From the NCBI RefSeq assembly GCF_001625085.1, contig NZ_BDAW01000096.1, positions 1 through 36,338 of the forward strand: 36,338 nucleotides of DNA, read 5' to 3'. Positions 1 to 7,113 of this stretch are shown here, piece by piece; position 1 is the stretch's first letter, and each line of letters begins with the position of its first letter. The notes beneath the pieces are model-generated. The model was not told the origin of the DNA. It worked only from the letters and a program-made list of their open reading frames with translations, and did no database searches. The stretch is from Nocardia acidivorans NBRC 108247. Its GTDB lineage: Bacteria > Actinomycetota > Actinomycetes > Mycobacteriales > Mycobacteriaceae. The translations under genes were made by a program, and so were the position numbers.

Positions 1-1273
1 TTGCGGCCGATTGACTCGCTACTGTTGCCTCCGGCCCAAACCAGACATCCATGCCCACCCGCGAAACGCACTGTATGGGCTCCCCTTTAGGTCAAGTGCG
101 GAGTGGGGGCCTGGGGTTAGCCTGTGTGGTGGGTCCGGGTTGTGGCTTGTCCGAAGGACCGGGTTCGGGTTGAAGCTCGGTCGCGCTGGAGTCAGTAGTC
201 GTTCCCGTTTGCCCTCCCGGGTCCGCCCATTCGCGGCGTCGCTGGTCGGCGAGCATGCGTGCGTAGACGACGTTGGATAACCGGCGTTTGAGCGCGCGTA
301 GCGCTTCCATCGACGTTTTGCCGCCTGCTTTGCGGGTGTCGTAGTAGATGCGGCCGGCGGTGTGGTGGCGCAGTTGAACGACGGCCATGATGTGCAGCAC
401 TCGGTTGATCTTGCGGTTGCCGGCGCGAGAAAGCCGATGCCGTTGCTGCTGGCCGGAGGACGCGTCCAAGGGCGCGGTGCCGTTCCAGGAGGCGAACCGG
501 TCCCGATTGTGAAAGCGGTGGATATCGCCTGCATCGTCCAAAAGCCTTGCCTCGCTGGAAGGTCCGATGCCATGCAACTGCATCAGGGTGGATCCGCGGG
601 CAGTGACGAGCTGACGGAGTTCCTTGTCGGCGGTCTTGATTCTGCGGTCGATGGTTTCGAGGTCCTCGATCTGCTCGGTGACCAGTCGCAGCTGGATGGC
701 AATAGCCGTGTCCGTCGGGTGGATCGGCGCGATCAGTTCTCGTGCCTGCGGGGCGGAGAGGAATTGTTTGGCGCCGCCGGGAATCAGTTCGAGCAGTAGC
801 CGGTGGATGCGGTTGAGGGTGTCGGTGCGGGCGTGTCCGAGTCCGTCGCGGCGGTCGGCGAGCATGCCCAGTGCGATCAATTCCGGATCAGCGGTGACGC
901 GGCGCAGATTCGGGGCGTGCAGGGCAGCCAACGCGACCGAGTAGGCGTCGACCAGGTCGGTCTTGCGGCCGTTGCCGGTGCCGAACACCCGTACTTGCGC
1001 GGAGAGTTTCGAGGGGACGTCGATGACGGTTTCCCCGTCGTGGACCAGGCGGTGCGCCAGGTGGCGGCCGACACCGTTGCAGCCTTCGACCGCCCAGATC
1101 CGTGTGTCGAATTTCCTTCCGGCCCTCAGCATTTCCCCGTATCCGGCGGTGTCGGTGCTGTAGCGGCCCGTCTCGAGAACGCGTCCGGTGGAGTCGATCA
1201 CTTCGATCGTGGCTGAGCGTTTGTGCGGGTCAATCCCGATGATGACGCCCATCAATCCCTCCCAAATCGGCAA
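1..1273 (-). mobile_element. IS110-family insertion sequence (outer end not resolved)
   Basis: An intact IS110-type recombinase gene (92-1252) fills this segment. The upstream border can be placed near 1273, because reading on the minus strand a recognisable SDR fragment runs up to about 1274 and then stops resembling an SDR. That leaves only about 20 nt between the element's upstream end and the start codon. The downstream end (positions 1-91 and perhaps beyond the window) is not delimited; no continuation of the SDR is recognisable in 1-91. A very short upstream end with a longer downstream non-coding end is the pattern of the IS1111 subgroup. The family has no classical DDE transposase and usually makes no target duplication, so borders cannot be read from repeats. 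Confidence 0.6.
92..1252 (-). CDS. IS110-family transposase (DEDD, bridge-RNA-guided type recombinase)
   Basis: 386 aa, normal length for the family. The N-terminal RuvC-like DEDD domain shows the first Asp in IGIDPHK, a Glu in WAVEGCNG, and a D-x3-D pair in GRKTDLVDAYSVAL. The C-terminal transposase_20 half has a helix-hairpin-helix motif (LHGIGPSSEARL) followed by the serine-containing segment DASSGQQQRHR that carries the nucleophilic Ser in this family. The ATG at 1252 is chosen because a strong GGGAGGG (1257-1263) lies 4 nt upstream; an earlier in-frame start at 1273 would run into the flanking SDR fragment. No frameshift or stop is visible, so the enzyme may be active. It acts on DNA, excising the element as a circle and inserting it at RNA-specified targets. 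Confidence 0.92.
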   Translation of the reverse strand: MGVIIGIDPHKRSATIEVIDSTGRVLETGRYSTDTAGYGEMLRAGRKFDTRIWAVEGCNGVGRHLAHRLVHDGETVIDVPSKLSAQVRVFGTGNGRKTDLVDAYSVALAALHAPNLRRVTADPELIALGMLADRRDGLGHARTDTLNRIHRLLLELIPGGAKQFLSAPQARELIAPIHPTDTAIAIQLRLVTEQIEDLETIDRRIKTADKELRQLVTARGSTLMQLHGIGPSSEARLLDDAGDIHRFHNRDRFASWNGTAPLDASSGQQQRHRLSRAGNRKINRVLHIMAVVQLRHHTAGRIYYDTRKAGGKTSMEALRALKRRLSNVVYARMLADQRRREWADPGGQTGTTTDSSATELQPEPGPSDKPQPGPTTQANPRPPLRT

Positions 1274-1415
1274 AGGCGTCGACGACGCGGATCGTGCCCA
1301 GCAGGTTGGTGTCGATGGTCTGCCGCGCGGCGGCGAAGTGTGCGGGATCGCGTAGGTCCTCGAGGATCATGACCCCGGACATCGTCACGATCGTGTCGAG
1401 GCTCGGGTGGCTGTG
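1274..1415 (-). pseudogene. Fragment of a DltE-type short-chain dehydrogenase
   Basis: About 47 codons on the minus strand read as an internal part of an SDR: HPSLDTIVTMSGVMI, the strand and turn that normally carry N-A-G, followed by an IDTNLLGTIRVVDAF helix. This is the DltE/oxidoreductase subgroup as I know it. The part upstream (N-terminal Rossmann glycine motif, roughly 75 residues) is absent, and the downstream part stops at the IS110 border near 1273. No start, YxxxK catalytic motif or stop belongs to it. It is a dead remnant, cut by the IS on one side and by a deletion junction with the MmyB remnant on the other. Confidence 0.7.
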
Positions 1416-1441
1416 CACGCGGCCGCGACAAGAATCCCTCA

Positions 1442-2060
1442 CCTCAGGTCCTCGAATCACTCGCGCGGGTCTTGGAACTCGACGAACTCGAACAGCACTA
1501 TCTTCTCGGCCTGACCGCCTCGCGCCCGAGGCCGCATCGGCGGCGCAAGCCTGAACGCGTGCCCGAACGGTTGTATCAGCTCCTGGCGGGGGTGCAGGTT
1601 CCCGCGTTCGTGGAAGGGCGCGCGTTCGAGTGCTTGCTTCCAACCGGCTCGCGGTCGCGGTCGCGCCGCGCCTTCAGCCCGGATACAACCGGCTGCGATC
1701 GCTGCTGCTCGATCCCGAAGAGCAGGCGTTCCAGCAGGACTGGGCACGCTCCGCACAAGGATTCATCGCCGCCTTCAGAAGCTCCCTCGGCGACGAATGT
1801 CGATGACCCGCGCTTCGTGGAACTGGTTGGCGAGCTTGCCCTTTCGAGTGAACGATTCCGAACTCTATGGGCGCGCCACGACATCCGAGACCTCGACGGC
1901 GGCACCACCACGGTGAACCATCCCGCCGTCGGTGAACTGCGCCTGCACCGAGACAAACTCCCCGTCGACAATCTGATCCTGGTCCTCTACTACGCCGATC
2001 AAGGCAGCGCGAGCGAGGAAAAACTACGCCTGCTCGCCTCCCACGCCCAGAACGCGGTCG
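1442..2060 (+). pseudogene. Decayed MmyB-type transcriptional regulator (HTH lost, two frameshifts)
   Basis: The conceptual protein matches the MmyB-like ligand-binding domain found C-terminal to an HTH_3 domain in many actinobacterial regulators: LARVLELDELEQHYLLGL, then PAFVEGRAFE, then (different frame, about 1629-1802) LASNRLAVAVAPRLQPGYN and LLLDPEEQAFQQDWAR, then back in the first frame DDPRFVELVGELALSSERF, LWARHDIR and HPAVGELRL. Two compensating frame changes near 1629 and 1800 are needed to join the pieces. The HTH and start codon are missing; only the last helix before the ligand domain remains at 1442. The tail (2060-2213) is not recognisable. Such regulators commonly sit divergent to an SDR, which fits the neighbouring fragment. 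Confidence 0.75.
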
Positions 2061-2213
2061 GAATCCCTACCCCGCCCAATTCGCCGACAGCCGTCAGCGC
2101 AACCCGATTCGCCGGGCAGTGCGAAAGGAATGCGGACAGGGGGAGGTCGTCCTGTACCGCGTATCGCCGACGTAAGTCTCCGGCGCCGCAAGCCGATTCG
2201 GGCCGCACTGCGA

Positions 2214-3269
2214 TCAGCGGGCCAGGTCCGGGTGTGCGCGGCCGGTGACCACGGGCAGGTCGACGAAGGTCAGCAGACCCGGTTCGGCGGCGCAGACGTA
2301 CGGAATCGAGTTCACGCAGTGGGCGGCGGTGGCGACGATACCGGGGTTGCGCTCCAGGCCGGCCGCCACGGTGGTCGGATGCCAGCCGTGGATGGTCACA
2401 TGGCAGTCGGGGTCGCCCTTGACCTCGACCTCGAACCGGACGCCGCCCTCGCCGAACGTCCAGGGCGGGTCGAGGTGCTCATCGCCCATCATCCAATTGA
2501 CCGCGACCCGAACGACTTTGGCGTCACCGATGAAGGCCTCCCAGGCGAAGCGCTGGGCGGCGACCTGGCCGGGCTTGATCTCGCCGATGGGCGAATCGAT
2601 CGGCGAGGTCGCGACCGCCACCTCACGGCTGCCGCGGATCTCGGCGTCGGCGAAGCCGAGGGTGTCCAGGCACATTCGCACCGACTGGTCGAATCCGTTG
2701 TCCAGCAACGCCAGCATCGGACCGTTCATCGCCTGCTCGGGTGACTGACCGAAACCCATGAGGTGGCGTACGACATCGGGGGCGTTGTAGGTGCGGATGT
2801 CGGAGTACTCCTCACCGCGGACGAATGTGATCGCACTGGACAGGCCCGTGAAGAACAGCGGCTGCTGCTCGGTGGCGCCGCCCGGGTCGATCCCGGTCCC
2901 GTGCAAGGTCACGCCGCCCTCGAGGGCGGGGGCCACCATCCGCTCCTTCTCCTGTTCGGTCGGCCAGAACCAGCCCAGCGGCGTGACCACGTTTTTGCCC
3001 GAACGCAGCAGCGCCGCAACCTCTTTCGGATTCGGCATGAGCGGCGCGTACAGGACGCAGTCGGCGTCCATGGCGACAATCTCCGCCATACTGCCGGTGG
3101 CGATGACACCGATCGGGCCGATCCCGGCGAGTTCACCGGCGTCCCGCCCGACCTTGGCCTCCGAGTGCACCCAGCACCCGACCAGCTCGAGGTCCGGATG
3201 CAGCTGGATCTGGCCGATCGCGGCCCGGCCGAGCCCACCGGTGGCCCACTGGATCACTCGCAGAGTCAT
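2214..3269 (-). CDS. DapB-like NAD(P)H-dependent dehydrogenase
   Basis: 351 aa. The N-terminal Rossmann fold begins at once with VIQWATGGLGRAAI (dinucleotide-binding loop), followed by a short-chain C-terminal domain with GTGIDPGG. This is the family annotated as dihydrodipicolinate reductase-like or NAD(P)H-dependent amine dehydrogenase (2,4-diaminopentanoate dehydrogenase relatives). True DapB is shorter and carries a different signature, so lysine synthesis is unlikely. Mycolata hold many paralogs with unknown substrates. The ATG at 3269 sits directly against a perfect palindrome at 3271-3298 that fits the KstR operator consensus, suggesting control by sterol catabolism; a role in sterol or related lipid degradation is inference. 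It is followed by the decayed MmyB tail and seems to be transcribed alone or after the small gene at 3338-3559. Confidence 0.85.
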   Translation of the reverse strand: MTLRVIQWATGGLGRAAIGQIQLHPDLELVGCWVHSEAKVGRDAGELAGIGPIGVIATGSMAEIVAMDADCVLYAPLMPNPKEVAALLRSGKNVVTPLGWFWPTEQEKERMVAPALEGGVTLHGTGIDPGGATEQQPLFFTGLSSAITFVRGEEYSDIRTYNAPDVVRHLMGFGQSPEQAMNGPMLALLDNGFDQSVRMCLDTLGFADAEIRGSREVAVATSPIDSPIGEIKPGQVAAQRFAWEAFIGDAKVVRVAVNWMMGDEHLDPPWTFGEGGVRFEVEVKGDPDCHVTIHGWHPTTVAAGLERNPGIVATAAHCVNSIPYVCAAEPGLLTFVDLPVVTGRAHPDLAR

Positions 3270-3270
3270 G

Positions 3271-3298
3271 GATGGAATAGAACAGGTTCTATTCCATC
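3271..3298. promoter_or_regulatory. KstR-type operator: perfect 13-bp inverted repeat
   Basis: GATGGAATAGAAC at 3271-3283, a 2-nt spacer, and its exact reverse complement at 3286-3298. The core TAGAACAGGTTCTA (3278-3291) fits the published KstR consensus TNNAACNNGTTNNA at every fixed position. KstR is the TetR-family repressor of cholesterol catabolism in mycobacteria, nocardiae and rhodococci. The site lies 1 nt upstream of the start codon of the DapB-like gene, so a bound repressor would cover the transcription start or leader. No KstR gene is recognised in this window. Confidence 0.72.
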
Positions 3299-3337
3299 AG
3301 CGTCAAGGCCGGTTCGATCGACATGGGCGCGGACCCG

Positions 3338-3559
3338 CTATTCGCTCTCCCCCAACCAGTCCGCGCGCAGGCGTTCATAGCATTCCGCCGATTCGTCCTC
3401 GGGGCGCGCGCGTCCGAAGTGGGCGTACACATCACCCCACCGGGTCGGCACGATCAGGTGGGCGAACTGGTCCAGCTCAGTCTCGCACCATCGTTGCAAC
3501 AGCCTGTAGAACTGCTTGACTTCGGCATCTGTCATCGGCACGCCGGAGGTGTCTGCCAT
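3338..3559 (-). CDS. Small conserved-looking hypothetical protein
   Basis: 73 aa, acidic, rich in aromatic and charged residues (FYRLLQRWCETELDQF, TRWGDVYAHFGR), with no signal peptide or membrane segment. Codon positions look like a real actinobacterial gene and no better frame competes here. Two in-frame starts are possible: ATG 3559 or ATG 3535 (MTDAEVKQF); neither has a strong ribosome-binding site. It lies upstream of the DapB-like gene on the same strand, but the KstR-type palindrome separates them, so they need not be co-transcribed. I do not recognise a family. Confidence 0.6.
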   Translation of the reverse strand: MADTSGVPMTDAEVKQFYRLLQRWCETELDQFAHLIVPTRWGDVYAHFGRARPEDESAECYERLRADWLGESE

Positions 3560-3594
3560 GCACCGAGCCTAAGCGCGATACCCGAAGTCTCACA

Positions 3595-3690
3595 CCGGAA
3601 ATAGTCCCGCCCGGCGCCGATTCCGCCGTCGCCGACTTCGAAGACTCCGGTGACCTGGAGTTCGAAGTTCCGGTTCCCCCTCGCCGCGGA
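3595..3690 (-). pseudogene. Possible C-terminal remnant of a limonene-epoxide-hydrolase/SnoaL-like (NTF2-fold) protein
   Basis: One minus-strand frame reads NRNFELQVTGVFEVGDGGI followed by GAGRDYF (3598-3672). This resembles the last beta strands of LEH/SnoaL-like proteins, which typically end as (V)xGVFEVxDGKIxxWRDYF. The preceding codons lose similarity within about 15 residues and no start codon or complete fold is present. The rest of 3690-3969 shows no convincing gene on either strand. The resemblance is short, so this is a tentative call. Confidence 0.4.
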
Positions 3691-3969
3691 AACCGCCGCC
3701 ACCCGCGCCCACGCCCTCCCCGACCGCGTCGAGCAGCAGACGCGGCATATCGGCGCTGGGGGCGAGCCGGTTGCCCCCGGTATGCCCGTGGTTGAGGAGG
3801 AATCCCTCGACGAGTGGCTGGAATCGACTTGGGGGTCGCCGCCGAACTCCCGCCCAGGAAACGCAAGCCGTGATTCACCCGACCCGCGGCATCTCCATCG
3901 CGGGCGGGGCGGGCCGCTATCGTCGGGACGACACTCGGAGATGCCGGGGTTTCAGGATGCGCGGAACGG

Positions 3970-4611
3970 ATGCGGGCGATGAGCGAAGCGGGTTCGACAA
4001 TGCAGTCCGCGGCCGGAACTCGCCTCAATCGCAAGGGGCGGGAGACGCGGCAGCGGCTGCTCGATATCGCCATCGGCTCTCTCGCGGACGGGTCCGGGGA
4101 ACCGTTGTCGGCCAATCGAATCGCGCGTGCGGCCGGGGTCAGCTGGGGGACGCTGAAGCATCAGTTCGGGGATATCGACGGGTTGTGGGCGGCGGTGCTC
4201 ACCGAGTTGACCGATCGCAGCGGCGCGAACAGTCCGGAGATCTGGCCGCGGGTGACCGGGTCCGTCCGGGAGCGGGTGCGGGAGATGGTCGATGCGGTGT
4301 GGAACATCCTGGACACCCCCGAAGGGCGAGCGGTGGAGGCGCTGCGGGCCGGACTGCCCAACGGGCAGGAGCGGGTCGAGATCTTCCCGCTCACCACGGC
4401 GGCGATGGCCGCGTACGAGAACGCCTGGCTGCGGGCCTTCGAATACTTCCTCGCGGACCTGCCGCTGGACGCGGACAAAGTGCGCGGGGTCCGCACCCTG
4501 ATTCCGATGGCCATGCGCGGCATCAATAATGAGCGCGGGCTCTCCTCCCCCGCCGACGTGGCGAACGCGCGGGATTGCCTGGTCGATGCGATCGCGGTCT
4601 ACCTGGGGTGA
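3970..4611 (+). CDS. TetR/AcrR-family transcriptional regulator
   Basis: 213 aa. The N-terminal HTH is clear: RQRLLDIAIGSLADG, then LSANRIARAAGVSWGTLKHQFGDIDGLWAAVL, which is the TetR helix-turn-helix with the usual hydrophobic follow-on. The C-terminal ligand domain (about residues 85-213) has no recognisable ligand signature. The start is uncertain among ATG 3970, 3979 and 4000; 3970 is used because an AGGA lies upstream. It precedes the phosphotransferase gene by 88 bp, and a 7-bp inverted repeat (4642-4681) in that gap is a candidate operator, so it may control the 4700-6957 pair. It is unlikely to be KstR, which is a different TetR subfamily. Confidence 0.88.
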   Translation: MRAMSEAGSTMQSAAGTRLNRKGRETRQRLLDIAIGSLADGSGEPLSANRIARAAGVSWGTLKHQFGDIDGLWAAVLTELTDRSGANSPEIWPRVTGSVRERVREMVDAVWNILDTPEGRAVEALRAGLPNGQERVEIFPLTTAAMAAYENAWLRAFEYFLADLPLDADKVRGVRTLIPMAMRGINNERGLSSPADVANARDCLVDAIAVYLG

Positions 4612-4634
4612 TTCATATTCTTTGAGAACCCTCG

Positions 4635-4681
4635 TTGACAATTGCGAAGGGGAGGGCCACTGTTACCCCCAGCTTTCGCAA
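4635..4681 (+). promoter_or_regulatory. Candidate promoter and operator upstream of the phosphotransferase gene
   Basis: A perfect -35 hexamer TTGACA lies at 4635-4640; the best -10 candidates are CACTGT (17-nt spacing) or TGTTAC (20-nt spacing), neither strong. An inverted repeat TTGCGAA (4642-4648) / TTCGCAA (4675-4681) brackets the spacer and -10 area. A repressor bound here would block this promoter, and the adjacent TetR regulator is the obvious candidate. Confidence 0.4.
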
Positions 4682-4699
4682 CCCAGTCAGGAGTGATCC

Positions 4700-5833
4700 A
4701 TGCCTCCTTCTCCCGATGATCAGGGCATGCGCCTACAGCGCAGCAGCCGCGACCCCGCCGCCCTGATCCCCCGCCTCACCGCGTGGCTGGCCACACAGCT
4801 GCCGGACCAGGCCGACCCGGCGCTCACCCTGGGCTCCGGTATCGACAGCAACGGCATGTCGGCGGAGACGCTCACCCTCACCCTGAGCTGGCGGGAAGCC
4901 GGAGCGACCCGGGTCGCCGATCTGATCGCCCGGGTGGTGCCCGCCCCCGGCGACTTCCCGGTCTACGAGAACTACAGCCTCCCAGACCAATTCGAGGTCA
5001 TGCGGATCGTGGCCGAAGCGGGCGGTGTCCCGGTCCCGCGCGTGCGATTCCTCGAACCCACCGGCGAGGTGCTGGGCACGCCGTTCCTGCTGATGGACCG
5101 CATCGACGGTCAGGTGCCGCCCGATGTCATGCCGTACACCTTCGGCGACAACTGGCTCTTCGACGCCGACCCCGAACAGCGGCGCCGCGTACAGGAGAGC
5201 ACCATCGAGATGCTCGCGACAGTGCATGCGATCCCGGACGCGGCAATAACTTTCGCCTTCCTGGATCCGAAGCAGCCCGGCGCGAGCGTGCTGGAGCGGA
5301 ACCTGAACCGGGCTCGGGCGTGGTACGAGTTCGCGGCCCGCGATATCGGCCCGTCACCGCTGGTGGAGCGAATCCTGAAGTGGCTCAGCGCGAATCTGCC
5401 CGAGCCCTCGACGTACGACACCGTGCTCTCCTGGGGGGACGCACGGCTCGGCAATTGCATGTACCGGGATTTCACGCCGGTCGCGGTACTCGACTGGGAG
5501 ATGGCGACCATCGGCCCCCGCGAGCTCGATGTGGCCTGGATCGTGTTCGGGCACCGCGTCTTTCACGCGATCGCGAACAACTTCGGCTTCCCCGGTATGC
5601 CGGACCTCATGCGCGAGGAGGAAGTGCGCGCGAGCTATGCCGCGCATTCGGGCGTCGAGCTCGGCGACCTCACCTGGTACACGATGTTCGCCGCGCTGAA
5701 CTACAGCGTCGTCTTCCTGCGCGCCGGCGGCCGCCAGATCCACTTCGGCGAGATGGAACGCCCCGACGATATCGAGGTGCTGCTGCACCATCGTGCGCTC
5801 GTCGAGGAACTGCTCACCGCACTCGGCGCCTGA
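4700..5833 (+). CDS. Phosphotransferase family protein (APH/ACAD10 kinase-like fold)
   Basis: 377 aa. It has the aminoglycoside-phosphotransferase-type kinase fold: the catalytic loop SWGDARLGNCMY (Asp and Asn of the H-G-D-x4-N motif, with Trp replacing His) and the metal-binding AVLDWEMATIGP. The N-terminal lobe includes SGGIDSNG-like glycine positions near residue 47 and LLMDRIDG at the hinge. Relatives in mycolata resemble the kinase half of human ACAD10 and are thought to act on hydroxyacyl-CoA-type or unknown small substrates rather than antibiotics; drug resistance should not be assumed. ATG 4700 follows a GGAG-type site (CAGGAGTGATCC). It lies 35 bp before the LLM oxidoreductase, probably in one operon. 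Confidence 0.85.
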   Translation: MPPSPDDQGMRLQRSSRDPAALIPRLTAWLATQLPDQADPALTLGSGIDSNGMSAETLTLTLSWREAGATRVADLIARVVPAPGDFPVYENYSLPDQFEVMRIVAEAGGVPVPRVRFLEPTGEVLGTPFLLMDRIDGQVPPDVMPYTFGDNWLFDADPEQRRRVQESTIEMLATVHAIPDAAITFAFLDPKQPGASVLERNLNRARAWYEFAARDIGPSPLVERILKWLSANLPEPSTYDTVLSWGDARLGNCMYRDFTPVAVLDWEMATIGPRELDVAWIVFGHRVFHAIANNFGFPGMPDLMREEEVRASYAAHSGVELGDLTWYTMFAALNYSVVFLRAGGRQIHFGEMERPDDIEVLLHHRALVEELLTALGA

Positions 5834-5868
5834 CGCTCTTCCGAAAACTACTGAAAAGAACCACTCTC

Positions 5869-6957
5869 GTGACAGACCAATTGAACGAACTCGCCTACTA
5901 CTGCATCACCCGGCACCCCGCCGACGCCCGGGTGCTGCTGCCCGAGGCCCGCGATGCCGAACGCCTCGGACTCGGCTCGTGCATGATCGGCGAGCGCATG
6001 ACCGTCAAAGACTCCGCCGTCCTGTCCGGCGGCCTTGCCGGATGCACGACCGACCTCGGAATCGCCGCCGCCGCAACCAATCACCACACCCGGCATCCCA
6101 TGGTGACCGCGACCATCGGCTCCACCATGCAGGCGATGACCGAGGGCCGCTACGCCATGGCGTTCGGCCGCGGTATGGCGGCGAACTGGAAGGCGATCGG
6201 CCTGCCCGCCGTCACCGAGGCGCAATTGCGCGATTTCGTCGGCGTCCTGCGCCGCCTCTGGAACGGCGAGACGATCCTCGATCATGCGGGTCCGGCGGGC
6301 GCGTGGCCGGTTCTGTACCACCAGAACGGCCTCGACGAAGCGCCGCCGATCGGCTTTGTGGCGGTGGGTCCCAAAACCCTCGAACTCGCCGGTGAGATAG
6401 GCGATTTCGTCGTACTGCACACCTTCTTCTCCGATGAGGCGACCGCGAATTCCGTTGCGGCGGTGCGCCGTGGCGCCGAGCGCGCGGGCAAGGATCCGGA
6501 CAGCGTCCGTATCTGGTCCTGTCTGGCGACCGCCAGCGACGCCCTCTCCGAGGCCGATCAGCTGCGTCGGCGCACCGGCCGCCTGGTGACCTATCTGCAG
6601 GCGTACGCCGATATCCTGATCCGCGCCAACGGCTGGGATCCGCAGGTGTGGGAGCGAATTCGCGCCACCCAGCTGTTCCAGGACGCCGCGGGCGCCGGTC
6701 CCATCGACGCCTCCGCCTCGGTCGAGGTGCTCGAGCGGTTCGATGCCCTCATCCCCGATGAATGGCTGGACTCGGCCGCGTACGGCACCCCGGAGCAGTG
6801 CGTCCGCAAGATCTCCCGCGAATACGATCTGGGCTGCCATTCGGTGATCATGCACGGGGCCAGCCCGCACGAACTGGAATCGGTGGTCGAGGCCTATCGC
6901 GCCAACCGCCCGGTGCTGCGCCGCGCCGTCGCGGCGAACCCGGGCAAGTTCGCCTGA
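5869..6957 (+). CDS. F420-type LLM-class oxidoreductase
   Basis: 362 aa from GTG 5869 (VTDQLNELAYY). Luciferase-like TIM-barrel features: an early strand AYYCITRHP, AERLGLGSCMIGER, LGIAAAATNHHTRHP, and the helix MTEGRYAMAFGRGMAANW, with the late substrate/cofactor segment GTPEQCVRKI. It belongs to the TIGR03857-like group of LLM flavin/F420-dependent enzymes common in mycobacteria and nocardiae. The substrate is unknown. The open frame continues far upstream (to 4783), but that part only shadows the phosphotransferase; the domain begins at the GTG, which follows a GAAAAG purine run. Its 35-bp distance from the phosphotransferase suggests co-transcription. A rho-independent-type hairpin follows at 6989. 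Confidence 0.88.
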   Translation: MTDQLNELAYYCITRHPADARVLLPEARDAERLGLGSCMIGERMTVKDSAVLSGGLAGCTTDLGIAAAATNHHTRHPMVTATIGSTMQAMTEGRYAMAFGRGMAANWKAIGLPAVTEAQLRDFVGVLRRLWNGETILDHAGPAGAWPVLYHQNGLDEAPPIGFVAVGPKTLELAGEIGDFVVLHTFFSDEATANSVAAVRRGAERAGKDPDSVRIWSCLATASDALSEADQLRRRTGRLVTYLQAYADILIRANGWDPQVWERIRATQLFQDAAGAGPIDASASVEVLERFDALIPDEWLDSAAYGTPEQCVRKISREYDLGCHSVIMHGASPHELESVVEAYRANRPVLRRAVAANPGKFA

Positions 6958-6988
6958 TCCGATACCCACCGCCCGCCACAAGATCGCG

Positions 6989-7013
6989 GCCGCACCGATG
7001 AATTCGGTGCGGC
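6989..7013 (+). terminator. Hairpin terminator after the LLM oxidoreductase
   Basis: A perfect 10-bp stem GCCGCACCGA (6989-6998) / TCGGTGCGGC (7004-7013) with a 5-nt loop, 31 bp after the stop codon. It has no U-tract, which is normal for actinobacterial terminators. Confidence 0.7.
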
Positions 7014-7113
7014 TTCGCCGTCGATACCTCTGAACACGCCGACGGCGGTGTGCCGGGGCTGGGACAGTTCCCCTACGGGAAGTCCCATCCGAGAAGAACT
7101 TTGGGAGGCAGGC

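Noticed and set aside
2214..3269. Calling the dehydrogenase dapB
   Set aside because: The protein is about 100 residues longer than DapB and lacks its central substrate signature; only the Rossmann part is shared.
4700..5833. Aminoglycoside resistance gene
   Set aside because: Only the kinase fold is shared. The relatives I recognise are ACAD10-like phosphotransferases, and no resistance context is present.
4783..5868. An open frame of 362 codons fused in phase ahead of the LLM oxidoreductase
   Set aside because: The upstream portion is Arg/Pro/Gly-rich and antiphase to the phosphotransferase gene. The oxidoreductase domain begins exactly at GTG 5869.
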